From positions 744,001 through 808,000 of the forward strand of contig CAXXSC010000001.1 of NCBI GenBank assembly GCA_963668435.2: a stretch of 64,000 nt of DNA. The letters run 5' to 3'. The DNA is from G963668435 sp963668435. Its GTDB lineage: Bacteria > Latescibacterota > Latescibacteria > Latescibacterales > Latescibacteraceae. Made by a program: the position numbers and the translations under genes. Shown one piece after another: positions 51,555-60,587 of the stretch. How positions within the stretch are numbered: the stretch's first letter is position 1; each line of letters starts with the position of its first letter. A model generated the notes under the pieces. That model saw only the letters and a list, made by a program, of their open reading frames with translations, did not search any database and was not told the origin of the DNA.

Positions 51555-52964
51555 TTATTCCATTCTCTCGCTTTCCGGGATTTCCACGACCATGATCGAT
51601 GGATGCCCGTAGGTGTTGTCTTTACCATCGAAAGTCCCGTTTACGCACATCACAATGTAATCGCCGTCCTCTGAAATTTCCAGGCCGTAGATGGACTTGA
51701 AGAAATAGCCGTATTTCTCGAAATAGTAATCCTGAAGCCAGCAGAGAACCTTCTTTTTGCCGGTCTTGACATCATACTGTACCAACGGCGCGGGATAGTG
51801 GCGCGGATGGTAATAGACATATCGTCCTTTCGGACTAACCGGCATCTGGACAACATCAAGACCGTGGCCCCAGTTGACACCCATCGGGATGATCTCGGGC
51901 CCGTTTTCGCCCTCTGTTTTGAGTTTGAACATGGCACCGTTGTATGTTGAGCCGTAATAATATCCGTCCATAGCTTTATGATGCGTATAGCCGCGCATCT
52001 GGCGAACCGCATTGTCTTTTTGGGGATTCGGCGGCATGGCAGCCTCGTAACGCTCGAATTTATTGAACTCGGGATCGAAACTCATGAGATACTGCTCGGC
52101 ACCACTGTTGTCAGAGCTCCAGAACTTGCCGGTATCCTCGTCCAGCAGCATAGCCCTTCGCCACCATTCCCAGCCATGGGGCGGGTAACCCGCATAGGTG
52201 ACTTTCTTGTTGATACAGTCCCAGCAGAGCACCGTGTAGTTGGCGCCGGTGCCTACGAGGCGGCCTCGTTCTGTGTCGACCGCGAAACAGGGGAGCATAT
52301 TGCCGATAAGCGGCACGCCCCAGTTTTTCGACTCGTGTGTGTTGACATTATAGCTGATCAGCCAGCTTCCCCGATACCCGTTGGCCCACCATGTCGAATC
52401 GGGAAAGACTCCAAAATGGGTTGCGGCCCAGAGAGTGCCGTCGGCCATGACTCCCATGTGGCCATGGATCTTGCCGTCGGTGTAGGACTGATCTGTCCAG
52501 CCGACAATATCGCCCACCGAGGTCATTTTGTGGACAAGGTTACGTCCGGGGTTATACTCGTAGATGTTAATATGACATCCGAAACCGAGATGATCGCTCA
52601 CGGAGAAATAGAAGCGGTTGTCGTCACTTCTGGTCACGTGTCCCCAGTTAGCCCAGGCTATCATGTACGCCTCGTCGTGCTCCTTGAAATACTCTGGTTC
52701 CATGTCGGGAACGATAGTGAATTTCACTTCGGGCGCGGTCTTCGCGATGATAAAATCCTCGTTCGTGTTTTCATCTTTCGGGCGCTTGAGAAAATCATCA
52801 GAGCGGTCCGTGAGGAAATCGTGCTGATGTCTGATATTCAATTTGTCCCATTTGTCATTACGGGCTTTGCGTTCATTTTCGTTTTCAGCTTTCTTCGCTG
52901 CGTGGGTGATAAGCGGCATTACACCGAAAAGAAAGACAAGCAGCACGGTTGTCAAACGTCTCAT
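51555..52964 (-). CDS. Secreted beta-propeller-like protein of unknown function
   Basis: A 469-residue exported protein (signal peptide about 1-22, ending THA). The mature part has repeated strands with aromatic/Gly/Asp turns: RFYFSVSDHLGFGCHINIYEYNP, GHMGVMADGTLWAATHF, WWRRAMLLDEDTGKFWSSD, GYYYGSTYNGAMFKL and GRYVYYHPRHYP. This looks like a six- or seven-bladed propeller. Five cysteines are in the mature chain. No family is recognised, and no enzyme motif is visible. GGGAAGGGAA precedes the ATG. It is divergent from the Tat metallo-beta-lactamase-fold gene. Confidence 0.65.
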   Translation of the reverse strand: MRRLTTVLLVFLFGVMPLITHAAKKAENENERKARNDKWDKLNIRHQHDFLTDRSDDFLKRPKDENTNEDFIIAKTAPEVKFTIVPDMEPEYFKEHDEAYMIAWANWGHVTRSDDNRFYFSVSDHLGFGCHINIYEYNPGRNLVHKMTSVGDIVGWTDQSYTDGKIHGHMGVMADGTLWAATHFGVFPDSTWWANGYRGSWLISYNVNTHESKNWGVPLIGNMLPCFAVDTERGRLVGTGANYTVLCWDCINKKVTYAGYPPHGWEWWRRAMLLDEDTGKFWSSDNSGAEQYLMSFDPEFNKFERYEAAMPPNPQKDNAVRQMRGYTHHKAMDGYYYGSTYNGAMFKLKTEGENGPEIIPMGVNWGHGLDVVQMPVSPKGRYVYYHPRHYPAPLVQYDVKTGKKKVLCWLQDYYFEKYGYFFKSIYGLEISEDGDYIVMCVNGTFDGKDNTYGHPSIMVVEIPESERME

Positions 52965-53118
52965 CGCATTCCCTTCCCCTGAGTCAGGAGCTGTGTTAGT
53001 TTACTGTATGCAAGATCGTTATGATAAAAATGTCTGTCGAAAACGGATAGAATTGGCTATTCTACATATTATGGTAATTATCACTGAAAGCAAGGGTTTT
53101 CGAATCGGGAAATACAAT

Positions 53119-54045
53119 ATGTTTGATAATTCACAAGATGCAATGAAAAGCCGTCGGTGTTTTCTGCGCGGTGCGGCGGGAACTGCTATGGGTGCTGCGC
53201 TAAGCTCCAGATCAGAGGCCGCTCCAAAGCATGCTGTTCTGAAACAGGCGAAGAGTACTTTCGAAATAGCATTCACCGGGACAGGCGCGGCGGACTGGAC
53301 CGGCGGTTATCCGTCGGCAGGCAAGGTTATGGCGCGCGGTTCATTCAGAGGAACTGCGGGAATTCTGGTCGATAGCAAGCTTATGATAGACTGCGGAAAA
53401 ACCATACCTGACGCGGTCATTCATCATGGGATCGATATACAGGCGGTCAGCGATCTTTTCCTGACACATTCACATGGTGATCATGTCAACAGCGAGGCCT
53501 TGAAACGGATCACCGAAATGACCGAACAGCGCGGTCTGAGGATATGGGGGCACGGTCCTGCGCTCGACCGCTGCGAAATCCCCGACGTGTTCACGAAATG
53601 CCCTGTCGAGCCCATGAGTACTGTTAAGGCCGCCGGAATGAGTATTACGGCCCTTCCGGCTAACCATGTTGTCGGGAATTCGTCGGAAACACCGCTTCAT
53701 TACCTTCTCGAAAAGGACGGGCGTCGGCTTCTTTATGCCACGGACGGCGCCTGGCTTCTGAAACCGGTCTGGCTCTATCTCCGTGAGCGGCCGCTCGATA
53801 TGATCATCTGGGATGCCACGATCGGCGACATTCCTGATGACTGGCGGATTTTCGAGCATAACAGTCTTGCAATGATACAGCTTATGGGGGCGACACTGAA
53901 GACCGCCGGAGTCCTTACGGATCATTCACGGCAGTATCTGACCCATATGGCACGGACTCTCTGGCCCGATCACGAAAGCGTGGAAAATCTGCTTCGTGAC
54001 AGCGAATTGACTGCCGCCTGGGACGGGCTTCGAATAATGGCCTGA
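53119..54045 (+). CDS. Tat-exported metallo-beta-lactamase-fold hydrolase
   Basis: A 308-residue protein with a twin-arginine signal (SRRCFLRGAAGTAMGAAL). The metallo-beta-lactamase motif is LTHSHGDHVN at about 112-121, giving His-x-His-x-Asp-His. Later ligands are plausible in ALPANHVVG and LYATDGAW, and a C-terminal His occurs in LTDHSRQY. The fold resembles the lactonase/phosphodiesterase PhnP-like group. The start is uncertain: 53119 has a weak GGAA; 53143 would also keep the signal intact; the longer frame back to 52843 is antisense to the neighbour. The 101-residue gene follows after 60 bases. Confidence 0.8.
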   Translation: MFDNSQDAMKSRRCFLRGAAGTAMGAALSSRSEAAPKHAVLKQAKSTFEIAFTGTGAADWTGGYPSAGKVMARGSFRGTAGILVDSKLMIDCGKTIPDAVIHHGIDIQAVSDLFLTHSHGDHVNSEALKRITEMTEQRGLRIWGHGPALDRCEIPDVFTKCPVEPMSTVKAAGMSITALPANHVVGNSSETPLHYLLEKDGRRLLYATDGAWLLKPVWLYLRERPLDMIIWDATIGDIPDDWRIFEHNSLAMIQLMGATLKTAGVLTDHSRQYLTHMARTLWPDHESVENLLRDSELTAAWDGLRIMA

Positions 54046-54105
54046 TGCGCTTGTAATTTCTGACTGTTTTCTGAAATGAGTCTATTGTAAAACGGGGGAG
54101 CGAAT

Positions 54106-54411
54106 ATGGCTACATTGACGGTCGAACATGGTGTGTGCGGTTTTACAACAACGGTAACAGCAGAGAATTCTTCGGATTACATGGTTGAAATCACGATCGA
54201 TACGGATTGCCCGAATATTGCCTCTGTTCCAAAAACGATGCTTCGTATTGATCCGGTTCTGGAGATGACACCGCCAGGAACGCTGGGGCAATCGATAGCG
54301 AAATTTCTTCCCCATGCCTCATGCCTGATCATTCCCGCTATCATCAAGGCTGCCGAGGTGGAGGCTGGACTGGCTCTGAAAAAGGATGCGGGAATCCGGT
54401 TCGAACAATAG
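54106..54411 (+). CDS. Small conserved-looking protein (possibly DUF6951)
   Basis: A 101-residue soluble protein with four regularly placed cysteines or Cys-like turns: GVCGFTTTV, DTDCPNI, HASCLIIPAI. A C-terminal helix is rich in Ala/Glu/Lys. The sequence pattern resembles the small DUF6951-type proteins, but I am not certain of the family. The first ATG follows a GGGGGAGCG stretch, a strong ribosome site. It has no signal peptide. It lies between two Tat-exported proteins on the same strand and may be cotranscribed with the upstream one. Confidence 0.6.
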   Translation: MATLTVEHGVCGFTTTVTAENSSDYMVEITIDTDCPNIASVPKTMLRIDPVLEMTPPGTLGQSIAKFLPHASCLIIPAIIKAAEVEAGLALKKDAGIRFEQ

Positions 54412-54529
54412 TGTTCCATTCGAGTTTTCACGAGTTGGAAGGCCATTATTATCGGTATGTGCTTTCCAACAGTATTATACTATCTGCAAAGTAAAAAAAC
54501 TCTGTCTGATACATGCAAAGGAGCTTGCC

Positions 54530-56161
54530 ATGATTAACAGAAGGGATTTCTTGAAAGCGGCTGCCGCTACGGCCGGAACTGCCGGATACAGGAAAACAGT
54601 GCAGGCAAAAACCTCGCGCCGCCAGGAAAGCGATGGTTTTTTTGGCGTTCATCAATTCATAGAGAATCACCCGGAAGCTGTTTTTATCATGAAGACGAAT
54701 GTCGACAGCAAGGATAACTCCGATGCGAAATACCAGGCTGGTCTCGAGTTCGCACGGAGCGTGGTCGTTCCGAGGACGGGAGAGGATGGCGGCGTTCCTT
54801 TGACGCACCTTATTCCGGTGAAACCGAACATGACCTGCCGTGGAAAATGGGACAGTCTCTGGACTGAGGAAAAAACAAAGGGCGTTGTTACCGACTCGTA
54901 TTTCACGGAGGGGATGATCGAGGGCATTAAAGAGCTCGGTATCGACGGCAGCCAGTTTTTCATACGCGAGGTCAACTGTCCCGAGGATTTCGAGATCGAC
55001 GGTTTCGGTGATCCTTTCAATAATGGCGCTAACGGTGTCGCGGGACGGACCGGTGCGGAAATCCGTGATATGTCCGGCGAGGTCGGCGTTATCAGCGAGG
55101 AAGAAATTGTCTGGTCAGAGGTGCCCGATGGGGTGTATTTCTCGAAAATACCTCATATCACTCCCGTGGGAGCAGAAAACAGCTGGCTGTTGAATGTCGC
55201 CAAGTGGAAAGCCCACGGCATGGGCATCACGCAGACCATCAAGAACCTGCAGGGTACGGTTGTCCATAATTACCAGCGTTTCGCCCGCGGCTACGCGTGG
55301 ATCGATATGCGGGACGAGGACAAAAATCCCACCGGTCTTACGGATATCATGAACAGTTACAATGAAAACAGGGGCGTCATTCCCCGCTGGGACAGGCCGG
55401 GACAGAGTTGGGACAGCGGCCTTGGAATGGAAGTCTGGAGCCATTGTTCTATCGATAACCATAAATCCCTGTCAACGGGACTTAATATTGTCGAGGGGAT
55501 TTTTGCGCGGGACGGCAACGGTTTCGTGCGCGGACCGGGCTCTGGCGGGCTTTCACAGGAATTTCTCACCAACATTCTCATTTTCGGGCTGAATCCGTTT
55601 TATGTCGATAATATCGGGCACTGGCTCGCGGCCCATGAGCCGGGCAATTTCGGTGTTTTCCATATTGCGAAACAGCGCGGCATGGTTGATACGTTCAATC
55701 CTCACGAGATTCCTGTCTATGAGTGGAAAACCGATGGCACCGCGGTGCTCACGCCGCTCGACAGTTTCGAGAGGACACCGCTCATGACCTATTACCTCCA
55801 GAGAAACTACAACGGGCAGACAGAGCCCCAGTACCATCTCTGCGACGAGCCGTTCGAATATCCCTCGACAAATGTCGCGAAACAGAAAAGCGAACCGCGG
55901 GCGGTCGTTCTCAATCAGAATTACCCGAACCCGTTCAATCCTTATACCTCGATCGAGTATACGCTTCCGACCAGCGGTAATGTGTTGCTGGAGGTTTACA
56001 ACGCAAGCGGCCAGCGGGTCGATGTGCTGGTAGACGGTTACAAGGGCGCCGGATCGCATATGGCCGTTTGGAATACCTATGATTACGCGTCGGGCGTATA
56101 TTTTTACAACCTGAAATTCGGGGCGTTTTCGGAAATGAGGAAAATGACGCTTGTCAGATAA
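54530..56161 (+). CDS. Tat-exported DUF362 protein with C-terminal type IX secretion sorting domain
   Basis: A 543-residue protein. NRRDFLKAAAATAGTAG at 3-19 is a twin-arginine signal. The body (about 40-440) has the DUF362 pattern: VPLTHLIPVKPNMTC, IREVNCPEDFEIDGF, WLLNVAKWKAHGMGITQTIKNLQG and GLNIVEGIFARDGNG. The last 83 residues begin LNQNYPNPFNPYTSIEYTLP and end GVYFYNLKFGAFSEMRKMTLV, the type-A C-terminal sorting fold of T9SS cargo. The export route would thus be Tat across the inner membrane and T9SS across the outer. No cysteine cluster for Fe-S is seen. AAAGGAG sits before the ATG. Confidence 0.88.
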   Translation: MINRRDFLKAAAATAGTAGYRKTVQAKTSRRQESDGFFGVHQFIENHPEAVFIMKTNVDSKDNSDAKYQAGLEFARSVVVPRTGEDGGVPLTHLIPVKPNMTCRGKWDSLWTEEKTKGVVTDSYFTEGMIEGIKELGIDGSQFFIREVNCPEDFEIDGFGDPFNNGANGVAGRTGAEIRDMSGEVGVISEEEIVWSEVPDGVYFSKIPHITPVGAENSWLLNVAKWKAHGMGITQTIKNLQGTVVHNYQRFARGYAWIDMRDEDKNPTGLTDIMNSYNENRGVIPRWDRPGQSWDSGLGMEVWSHCSIDNHKSLSTGLNIVEGIFARDGNGFVRGPGSGGLSQEFLTNILIFGLNPFYVDNIGHWLAAHEPGNFGVFHIAKQRGMVDTFNPHEIPVYEWKTDGTAVLTPLDSFERTPLMTYYLQRNYNGQTEPQYHLCDEPFEYPSTNVAKQKSEPRAVVLNQNYPNPFNPYTSIEYTLPTSGNVLLEVYNASGQRVDVLVDGYKGAGSHMAVWNTYDYASGVYFYNLKFGAFSEMRKMTLVR

Positions 56162-56223
56162 GTGGGCTCTGCTCATGACAAGCTGTTAAAGCGATCCGGA
56201 AAATTAAGGTGTTGGAAAAAACG

Positions 56224-56412
56224 ATGACAGAAAAAGAACGGCGGTTTCTCGAGGCGGAAGTTGAACGTTACCGCTATGATGTGAGTGAAGAGCGCCGTCA
56301 GGCACTGATCGAGGCGGTGCGTCAGGTTTCGCCGGATACGTACGGGCATCTCATGAAATCGCAGTGTGCATACGAGTTCCACATGATAATCGATGCTCTG
56401 CTCGATTCCTGA
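56224..56412 (+). CDS. Small hypothetical protein, 62 residues
   Basis: A short, charged, probably helical protein (KERRFLEAEVERYRYDVSEERRQALIEAVRQ). It has no signal peptide or membrane segment and no known family. The start may be ATG 56224 or GTG 56209; GGA lies near the ATG. It begins about 60 bases after the DUF362 gene and is followed after 61 bases by the methyltransferase, so it may be translated from one of their transcripts. Codon pattern and length make it plausible but not certain. Confidence 0.5.
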   Translation: MTEKERRFLEAEVERYRYDVSEERRQALIEAVRQVSPDTYGHLMKSQCAYEFHMIIDALLDS

Positions 56413-56473
56413 GATATCCGCGTCTGTCAGGTATAAAGTTCAGTTCAATAACGCCGCAAAAACGGGAAATGGT

Positions 56474-57331
56474 ATGATACTGGTAGATATAGTCAACAGA
56501 GAAGCAATACCCCGGGCATGGGGTGAGGGGGATTACCTCCCCTGGGAAAATGAACATTTTAGCCGCACAGTCCTCGAATGGAGGCTGAACGGCTCGGTGA
56601 CGGAATTCAGCAGGCCGCTCGAAGCAATAGAGAAACGAGTCGAATATATTCACAGTGAAATACTCAAAGGCAAGCCGAGGAGGATACTCGAGATAGGATG
56701 TGGGCCGGGATTGTATACCAATGCACTGGCGCGGCTCGGTCATGAGTGTGTCGGCTACGATCCATCGATCGCAGATATCGGTTATGCCGGTGAAGTTTCC
56801 GGAAAGGATGGCTTGAATGCGAGCCATCACCAACAGGACCTCTACAGTGTTCAGTACGGTGATGGTTTCGGATGTGTGATGTTCAATTCCGGCTCTTTCA
56901 GCATGTTCAATCCCATGGACAGCTATGAAATCCTCGGGAAAGCCTGGCGTGCCCTCGATGAGGGCGGGATCATGATAATCGAGCCGTTAACCTATGAAGC
57001 GCTCGAAAATGCCGGCAGTGAAAAACCGTCGTGGGAATCGGTCAAAGACGGCTGTTTTTCTCCTCAGCCCTATATTTGTCTGTGCGAGAATATCTGGAAC
57101 TCGGCAAACGAAACCCTGTCAAAGCGCTGGTATGTTGTGGATACAGGGAGTGCCGATGTTCGCCTGATTGTGCAGTGTTATCAGGCCTATCCCGCCAAAC
57201 AGCTCAAGAAACTGTTCGCGAAACGTCATTTCATAAATGTAAAAGAGCACTGCCCGGAGTGTGATTCTGCGGATAACACAGCCTCACAGTTCCTTTTCAT
57301 GAGCGCAGAAAAAACAAGCAAATTCCTGTAA
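56474..57331 (+). CDS. Class I SAM-dependent methyltransferase
   Basis: A 285-residue cytoplasmic protein. Motif I is PRRILEIGCGPGLYTNALARLGHECVGYDPS at about 68-98, followed by FGCVMFNSGSFSMFN and a WRALDEGGIMIIEPLTYEA strand, a small-molecule type Rossmann methyltransferase. The C-terminus has a Cys pair in EHCPECD. The ATG at 56474 has GGGAAA upstream; an upstream frame back to 56393 overlaps the small gene and lacks a ribosome site. The substrate is unknown. The methyltransferase domain differs from that of the 49499 fusion. Confidence 0.82.
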   Translation: MILVDIVNREAIPRAWGEGDYLPWENEHFSRTVLEWRLNGSVTEFSRPLEAIEKRVEYIHSEILKGKPRRILEIGCGPGLYTNALARLGHECVGYDPSIADIGYAGEVSGKDGLNASHHQQDLYSVQYGDGFGCVMFNSGSFSMFNPMDSYEILGKAWRALDEGGIMIIEPLTYEALENAGSEKPSWESVKDGCFSPQPYICLCENIWNSANETLSKRWYVVDTGSADVRLIVQCYQAYPAKQLKKLFAKRHFINVKEHCPECDSADNTASQFLFMSAEKTSKFL

Positions 57332-57516
57332 TCGGCATGAGGTGACCGTTTTTGTTTTTGTTTGGCTTTTGAATGGCGCCGCGAGATGAAAAGCCACGGT
57401 CTGTCTGATTCTCATGCTTACTCTGCCGAGTGGACAAGAATTCCGTAACCGTTATCGAAGGATATCGGCTGGGGAGACTCTTTGCAGGCAAGACCATCTT
57501 TGACTTATGGTGAAAA

Positions 57517-58854
57517 TCAGCCGTCTTGCCCCGTGGTTTCCCGCGCCCATTCCTGAAGCATCATGATAGCTTTGCCGAGCACGCCGGCTGAACCACGGAA
57601 AGTGCCCGATCCCCTCGGTTCGTTATCAACACTGTACCACTCATAGAAACCGTCATTTGCGATAACACGGTCGACCATGGGTTTTAGCTCTCGATAGGCT
57701 TCCGTGACATAACCGTATTTTACGAGTGCCTGGATCATGCGTCCGCCGAACCATGTCCAGTCGCCCCCGTTCTGATAATGGTAGGGTGCCATGTTGGGAA
57801 ATTCCTTTTCAGGATAGGGCGGATAGATCGTGAGCCCTATGGAGCCGGCGCCGGAAGCTTTCACGTTCGAAGCCATACCATCGATCGATGCCTTGATCTC
57901 GTTGTCGTTGAGAATCCCTGCGAGAATGGCAATTGCGGTTCCGCCGTGGTACCACATGGTGTCCTCGTCGAGCTCGTCGGAAAACGGCGATTTGTCGAGA
58001 TAGACATGGGGGATGAATTTCATATGGTACGGGTCCCATAGATGCTTGCGTGTATTATCCCAAAGTGTGGCATACACTCTGCGCCATTTTGATTCGGTCA
58101 CACTGCCGTCTTCGATGAAATCGAGGAAATTGTCGATCGCCAGCATGAACATGGCGTTGTCATAAATATCAATTGCCAGCGCGGTATGTTCGTTCATATC
58201 CACGCCCCAGCCGTTTTCCGGTTGCACATCGCCCCAGTCAGCGGTCGTCGCGCCCCAAATGAGCCCGTATTCATCGGAATAACGCTGGTCAAGAAGGAAT
58301 TGCAGCGCCCATTCCATACGTTCGAGCACGGTTTTGCCATCAATTGTCTCGTTGAGGAATTCACTATCCCCGCTGACGAGTATATAGCTGTGGATTGCAT
58401 GAATGAGGGAGCTTTCCTGGTCGGTTTCGACCGTGTTCTTGTGGGCGTAGAGCCCCGGCGCTAAATCGCTGGTGATAAGGTTGGGATCGCCGGGATGTGC
58501 CTTGTCGATGGGCGCGTAACCGTCGATGATGTTGCCGTTATTGCCCTGGAACAAAAAGAATGTCCTGAGCTTGTCACGGATCTCGTCCTGATCGTAAACC
58601 TCGCAGGAGATTTCTATGAATGTGGCAAGATCGCGGATCCATACCTGCCCGTAACCGTCACCCGCATTGAATCCCGAACGTATGATATCACGTGCCCGAG
58701 TCATGACCTCGTCGAGACTTTCGTCGGCAAGGATCGTCTGGGCGAGCTCGACAATTTCCGGATCGGTATATGTTCCGTTTTTGCCGCCGTTGTCCTTGCT
58801 GCAGGACAGGCTGACAAGAACGATAATGGATAATACTGAGATATATCTGAACAT
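57517..58854 (-). CDS. Lipoprotein glycoside hydrolase of the six-hairpin (alpha/alpha-6) type
   Basis: A 445-residue lipoprotein: signal peptide with lipobox VSLS before Cys18. The body is an (alpha/alpha)6 toroid similar to amylo-alpha-1,6-glucosidase, GH37 and related families: YGQVWIRDLATFIEI, HKNTVETDQESSLIHAIHSY, GLIWGATTADWGD and NGGDWTWFGGRMIQAL. Acidic residues in the WIRDLATF and ATTADWGD segments are candidates for catalysis. I cannot assign the exact GH family. AAAGGA precedes the ATG. It is convergent with the methyltransferase and probably works in the periplasm on imported oligosaccharides. Confidence 0.8.
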   Translation of the reverse strand: MFRYISVLSIIVLVSLSCSKDNGGKNGTYTDPEIVELAQTILADESLDEVMTRARDIIRSGFNAGDGYGQVWIRDLATFIEISCEVYDQDEIRDKLRTFFLFQGNNGNIIDGYAPIDKAHPGDPNLITSDLAPGLYAHKNTVETDQESSLIHAIHSYILVSGDSEFLNETIDGKTVLERMEWALQFLLDQRYSDEYGLIWGATTADWGDVQPENGWGVDMNEHTALAIDIYDNAMFMLAIDNFLDFIEDGSVTESKWRRVYATLWDNTRKHLWDPYHMKFIPHVYLDKSPFSDELDEDTMWYHGGTAIAILAGILNDNEIKASIDGMASNVKASGAGSIGLTIYPPYPEKEFPNMAPYHYQNGGDWTWFGGRMIQALVKYGYVTEAYRELKPMVDRVIANDGFYEWYSVDNEPRGSGTFRGSAGVLGKAIMMLQEWARETTGQDG

Positions 58855-59125
58855 GCCAGTTCCTTTCTGATAATGTCATGATTTTCCGCTTTTGCTTGAC
58901 TGACAGCACTGAAATTATCGCATTGTCCGCATGGAAAAGGTCAAAATACCGTCTCTTTGCTCATAATACATAAATGGCAGTGATTATGAAATAGATTTCG
59001 TATATCAGGAAAGGGCAATGGGCGAGGAGGGTACGTGGCAAAGACGGATTATTCAGGTGAGCTATCTTAGCGTTGAAAAAAATCGTTTTCGTGCGTTTTA
59101 ACAGCTTTTCTGTCTTTACCTACTA

Positions 59126-59154
59126 TTGACATCTTGCGGCGAAACACATAATAT
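59126..59154 (+). promoter_or_regulatory. Consensus sigma-70-type promoter of nikR
   Basis: TTGACA at 59126-59131 and TAATAT at 59149-59154 with a 17-base spacer, about 40 bases before the NikR start. It is one of the best promoter matches seen in the window. The rest of the 341-base spacer (58855-59195) shows no gene. Confidence 0.75.
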
Positions 59155-59166
59155 TGTACATTATGT
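59146..59166. promoter_or_regulatory. Inverted repeat overlapping the nikR -10 element, probable operator
   Basis: ACATAAT (59146-59152) and ATTATGT (59160-59166) are exact inverted copies with a seven-base spacer. They cover the -10 element, so binding would block transcription. The layout suggests autoregulation by the encoded NikR. The spacing differs from the E. coli nik operator (GTATGA-N16-TCATAC). Confidence 0.6.
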
Positions 59167-59195
59167 CATTATAACAGGAAAAAGAGGAGACTTGT

Positions 59196-59645
59196 ATGGC
59201 ACAGGACCACGATCTTGTCAGATTCGGCGTTTCCATAGGGGCGTCGCTGCTCGATAAATTCGATGCGCTTATTCACGATAAAGGCTACACGAACCGTTCG
59301 GAAGCGATCCGCGATCTCATCCGCGAGAAGATTGTCGATTCGGAATGGCGGGAGAAATACGCGCACAATTTGGCCATCGGCTCCATTACTATTGTTTACG
59401 ATCACCACACACGGGAACTGGGTGACAAGCTGACGGAACTTGCTCACAAGCATCAGGATCTCGTTATCAGCAGCACCCATGTCCACCTGTCACACTCATC
59501 CTGCCTTGAAGTCATTATCGTCAAGGGCCCCTGTTCGGACATACGGTCGTTCGCCGACCATATTATCAGCATTCGGGGGGTTACCCACGGCAAACTGGCG
59601 ATTACCGGCCTTGTCGAGGATGCCGAAGACGACCATCACCACTGA
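59196..59645 (+). CDS. nikR: NikR-type nickel-responsive ribbon-helix-helix regulator
   Basis: A 149-residue regulator. The N-terminal ribbon-helix-helix (about 7-50) has LVRFGVSIGASLLDKFDALI and NRSEAIRDLIREK. The C-terminal ACT-like domain carries the nickel site with the exact spacing of E. coli NikR: His84, His95, His97 and Cys103 correspond to His76, His87, His89 and Cys95. The C-terminus ends in an extra DDHHH tail. A consensus promoter and an overlapping inverted repeat lie upstream. It is convergent with the ABC permease gene, 59 bases away, pointing to control of the adjacent metal importer. Confidence 0.93.
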   Translation: MAQDHDLVRFGVSIGASLLDKFDALIHDKGYTNRSEAIRDLIREKIVDSEWREKYAHNLAIGSITIVYDHHTRELGDKLTELAHKHQDLVISSTHVHLSHSSCLEVIIVKGPCSDIRSFADHIISIRGVTHGKLAITGLVEDAEDDHHH

Positions 59646-59704
59646 GAAACGCAGATGTTCTTGACATGTCAGGCCGATAGATGTTTTTGCATCTGCAGGT
59701 ATGA

Positions 59705-60559
59705 CTATGCTGTTTCCTCGGGAATTTTGACGAATAACCTGGCGATTATTGAGGCTGCCAGAAGAGCTATTCCCATTGACATGACAACGCTCGGTCCTGC
59801 CGAAAAATCAAAGAAAAACGAGAACAGGATGCCTGCGAACGAGAGCAGGATGGCGAATGCCCATGCCATAAGCAGACGGCTTCTCCAGGCGACTGCGAAA
59901 AGCGCGGTGAATGTCGAGGGCAGTATCAGGAACGCGAAAGTCAGCAGCACGCCCGTGATGTTGACCGAGAACGTGATCACAATGCCCATTGAGGCGTAGA
60001 ACAGGAAATTCCACAGCATGACATTGCAGCCCATGTCGCATGAGTGCTCGTGATGTTCGGTGATATTGATGAAACGTTTCCTGAAAATGTAATGAAACAG
60101 GCCCACCAGGAAATAGAGCGGTGCGCAGCAGGCGAAATCGCTCCATTCGACCCAGAGAATACTTCCCGTGAACATCTCGCCAAGATGAACATCGCTTCCG
60201 GCTGCGATACCGAGCAGGAACAGTGTGGCGGCGGCGGCGATCGCATAGGAGACGCCGATTACCGTTTCCTGTGACAGACGGCGCACTTTGAGCGCGACAA
60301 AGGAAAAGAAAGCCGCGGCAATGAGCGTACAGATAACTGACAACGCATATTGCTCAACGCTCTGGTGCTCGTGACTGTGCTCGCCACCTAGGTGAAGATA
60401 GCTCGCGATTGTCGCTCCGGTCGCGGCAATCTGGGCGAGTGCGATGTCGATGAAAATGATCTCGCGCTTGAGTACGTGAAGGCCGAGATAGCCCAGCAGG
60501 CTTGCTATAATGAGGCAGGCCGTAAACGCGGGCAGAAGAAATACGATAGCTTCCAGCAT
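59705..60559 (-). CDS. Metal ABC transporter permease (ZnuB/TroC family), second permease
   Basis: A 284-residue inner-membrane protein with about eight membrane segments. The family start LGYLGLHVLKREIIFIDIALAQIAATGATIA and the C-terminal VNITGVLLTFAFLILPSTFTALFA are those of manganese/zinc/iron chelate permeases. A histidine-rich loop (HLGGEHSHEHQSVEQ) follows membrane segment 2, and EHHEHSCDMGC lies in a cytoplasmic loop; these extra His/Cys residues are unusual and could bind metal. AGGATA precedes the ATG. It is paired with the permease at 60588, 28 bases upstream on the same strand. Confidence 0.88.
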   Translation of the reverse strand: MLEAIVFLLPAFTACLIIASLLGYLGLHVLKREIIFIDIALAQIAATGATIASYLHLGGEHSHEHQSVEQYALSVICTLIAAAFFSFVALKVRRLSQETVIGVSYAIAAAATLFLLGIAAGSDVHLGEMFTGSILWVEWSDFACCAPLYFLVGLFHYIFRKRFINITEHHEHSCDMGCNVMLWNFLFYASMGIVITFSVNITGVLLTFAFLILPSTFTALFAVAWRSRLLMAWAFAILLSFAGILFSFFFDFSAGPSVVMSMGIALLAASIIARLFVKIPEETA

Positions 60560-60587
60560 TAATCTATCCTAACATATCGGTTACAGT

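Noticed and set aside
52843..53118. N-terminal extension of the metallo-beta-lactamase-fold gene
   Set aside because: It overlaps the start of the opposite-strand secreted protein gene and would bury the twin-arginine signal about 100 residues inside the chain.
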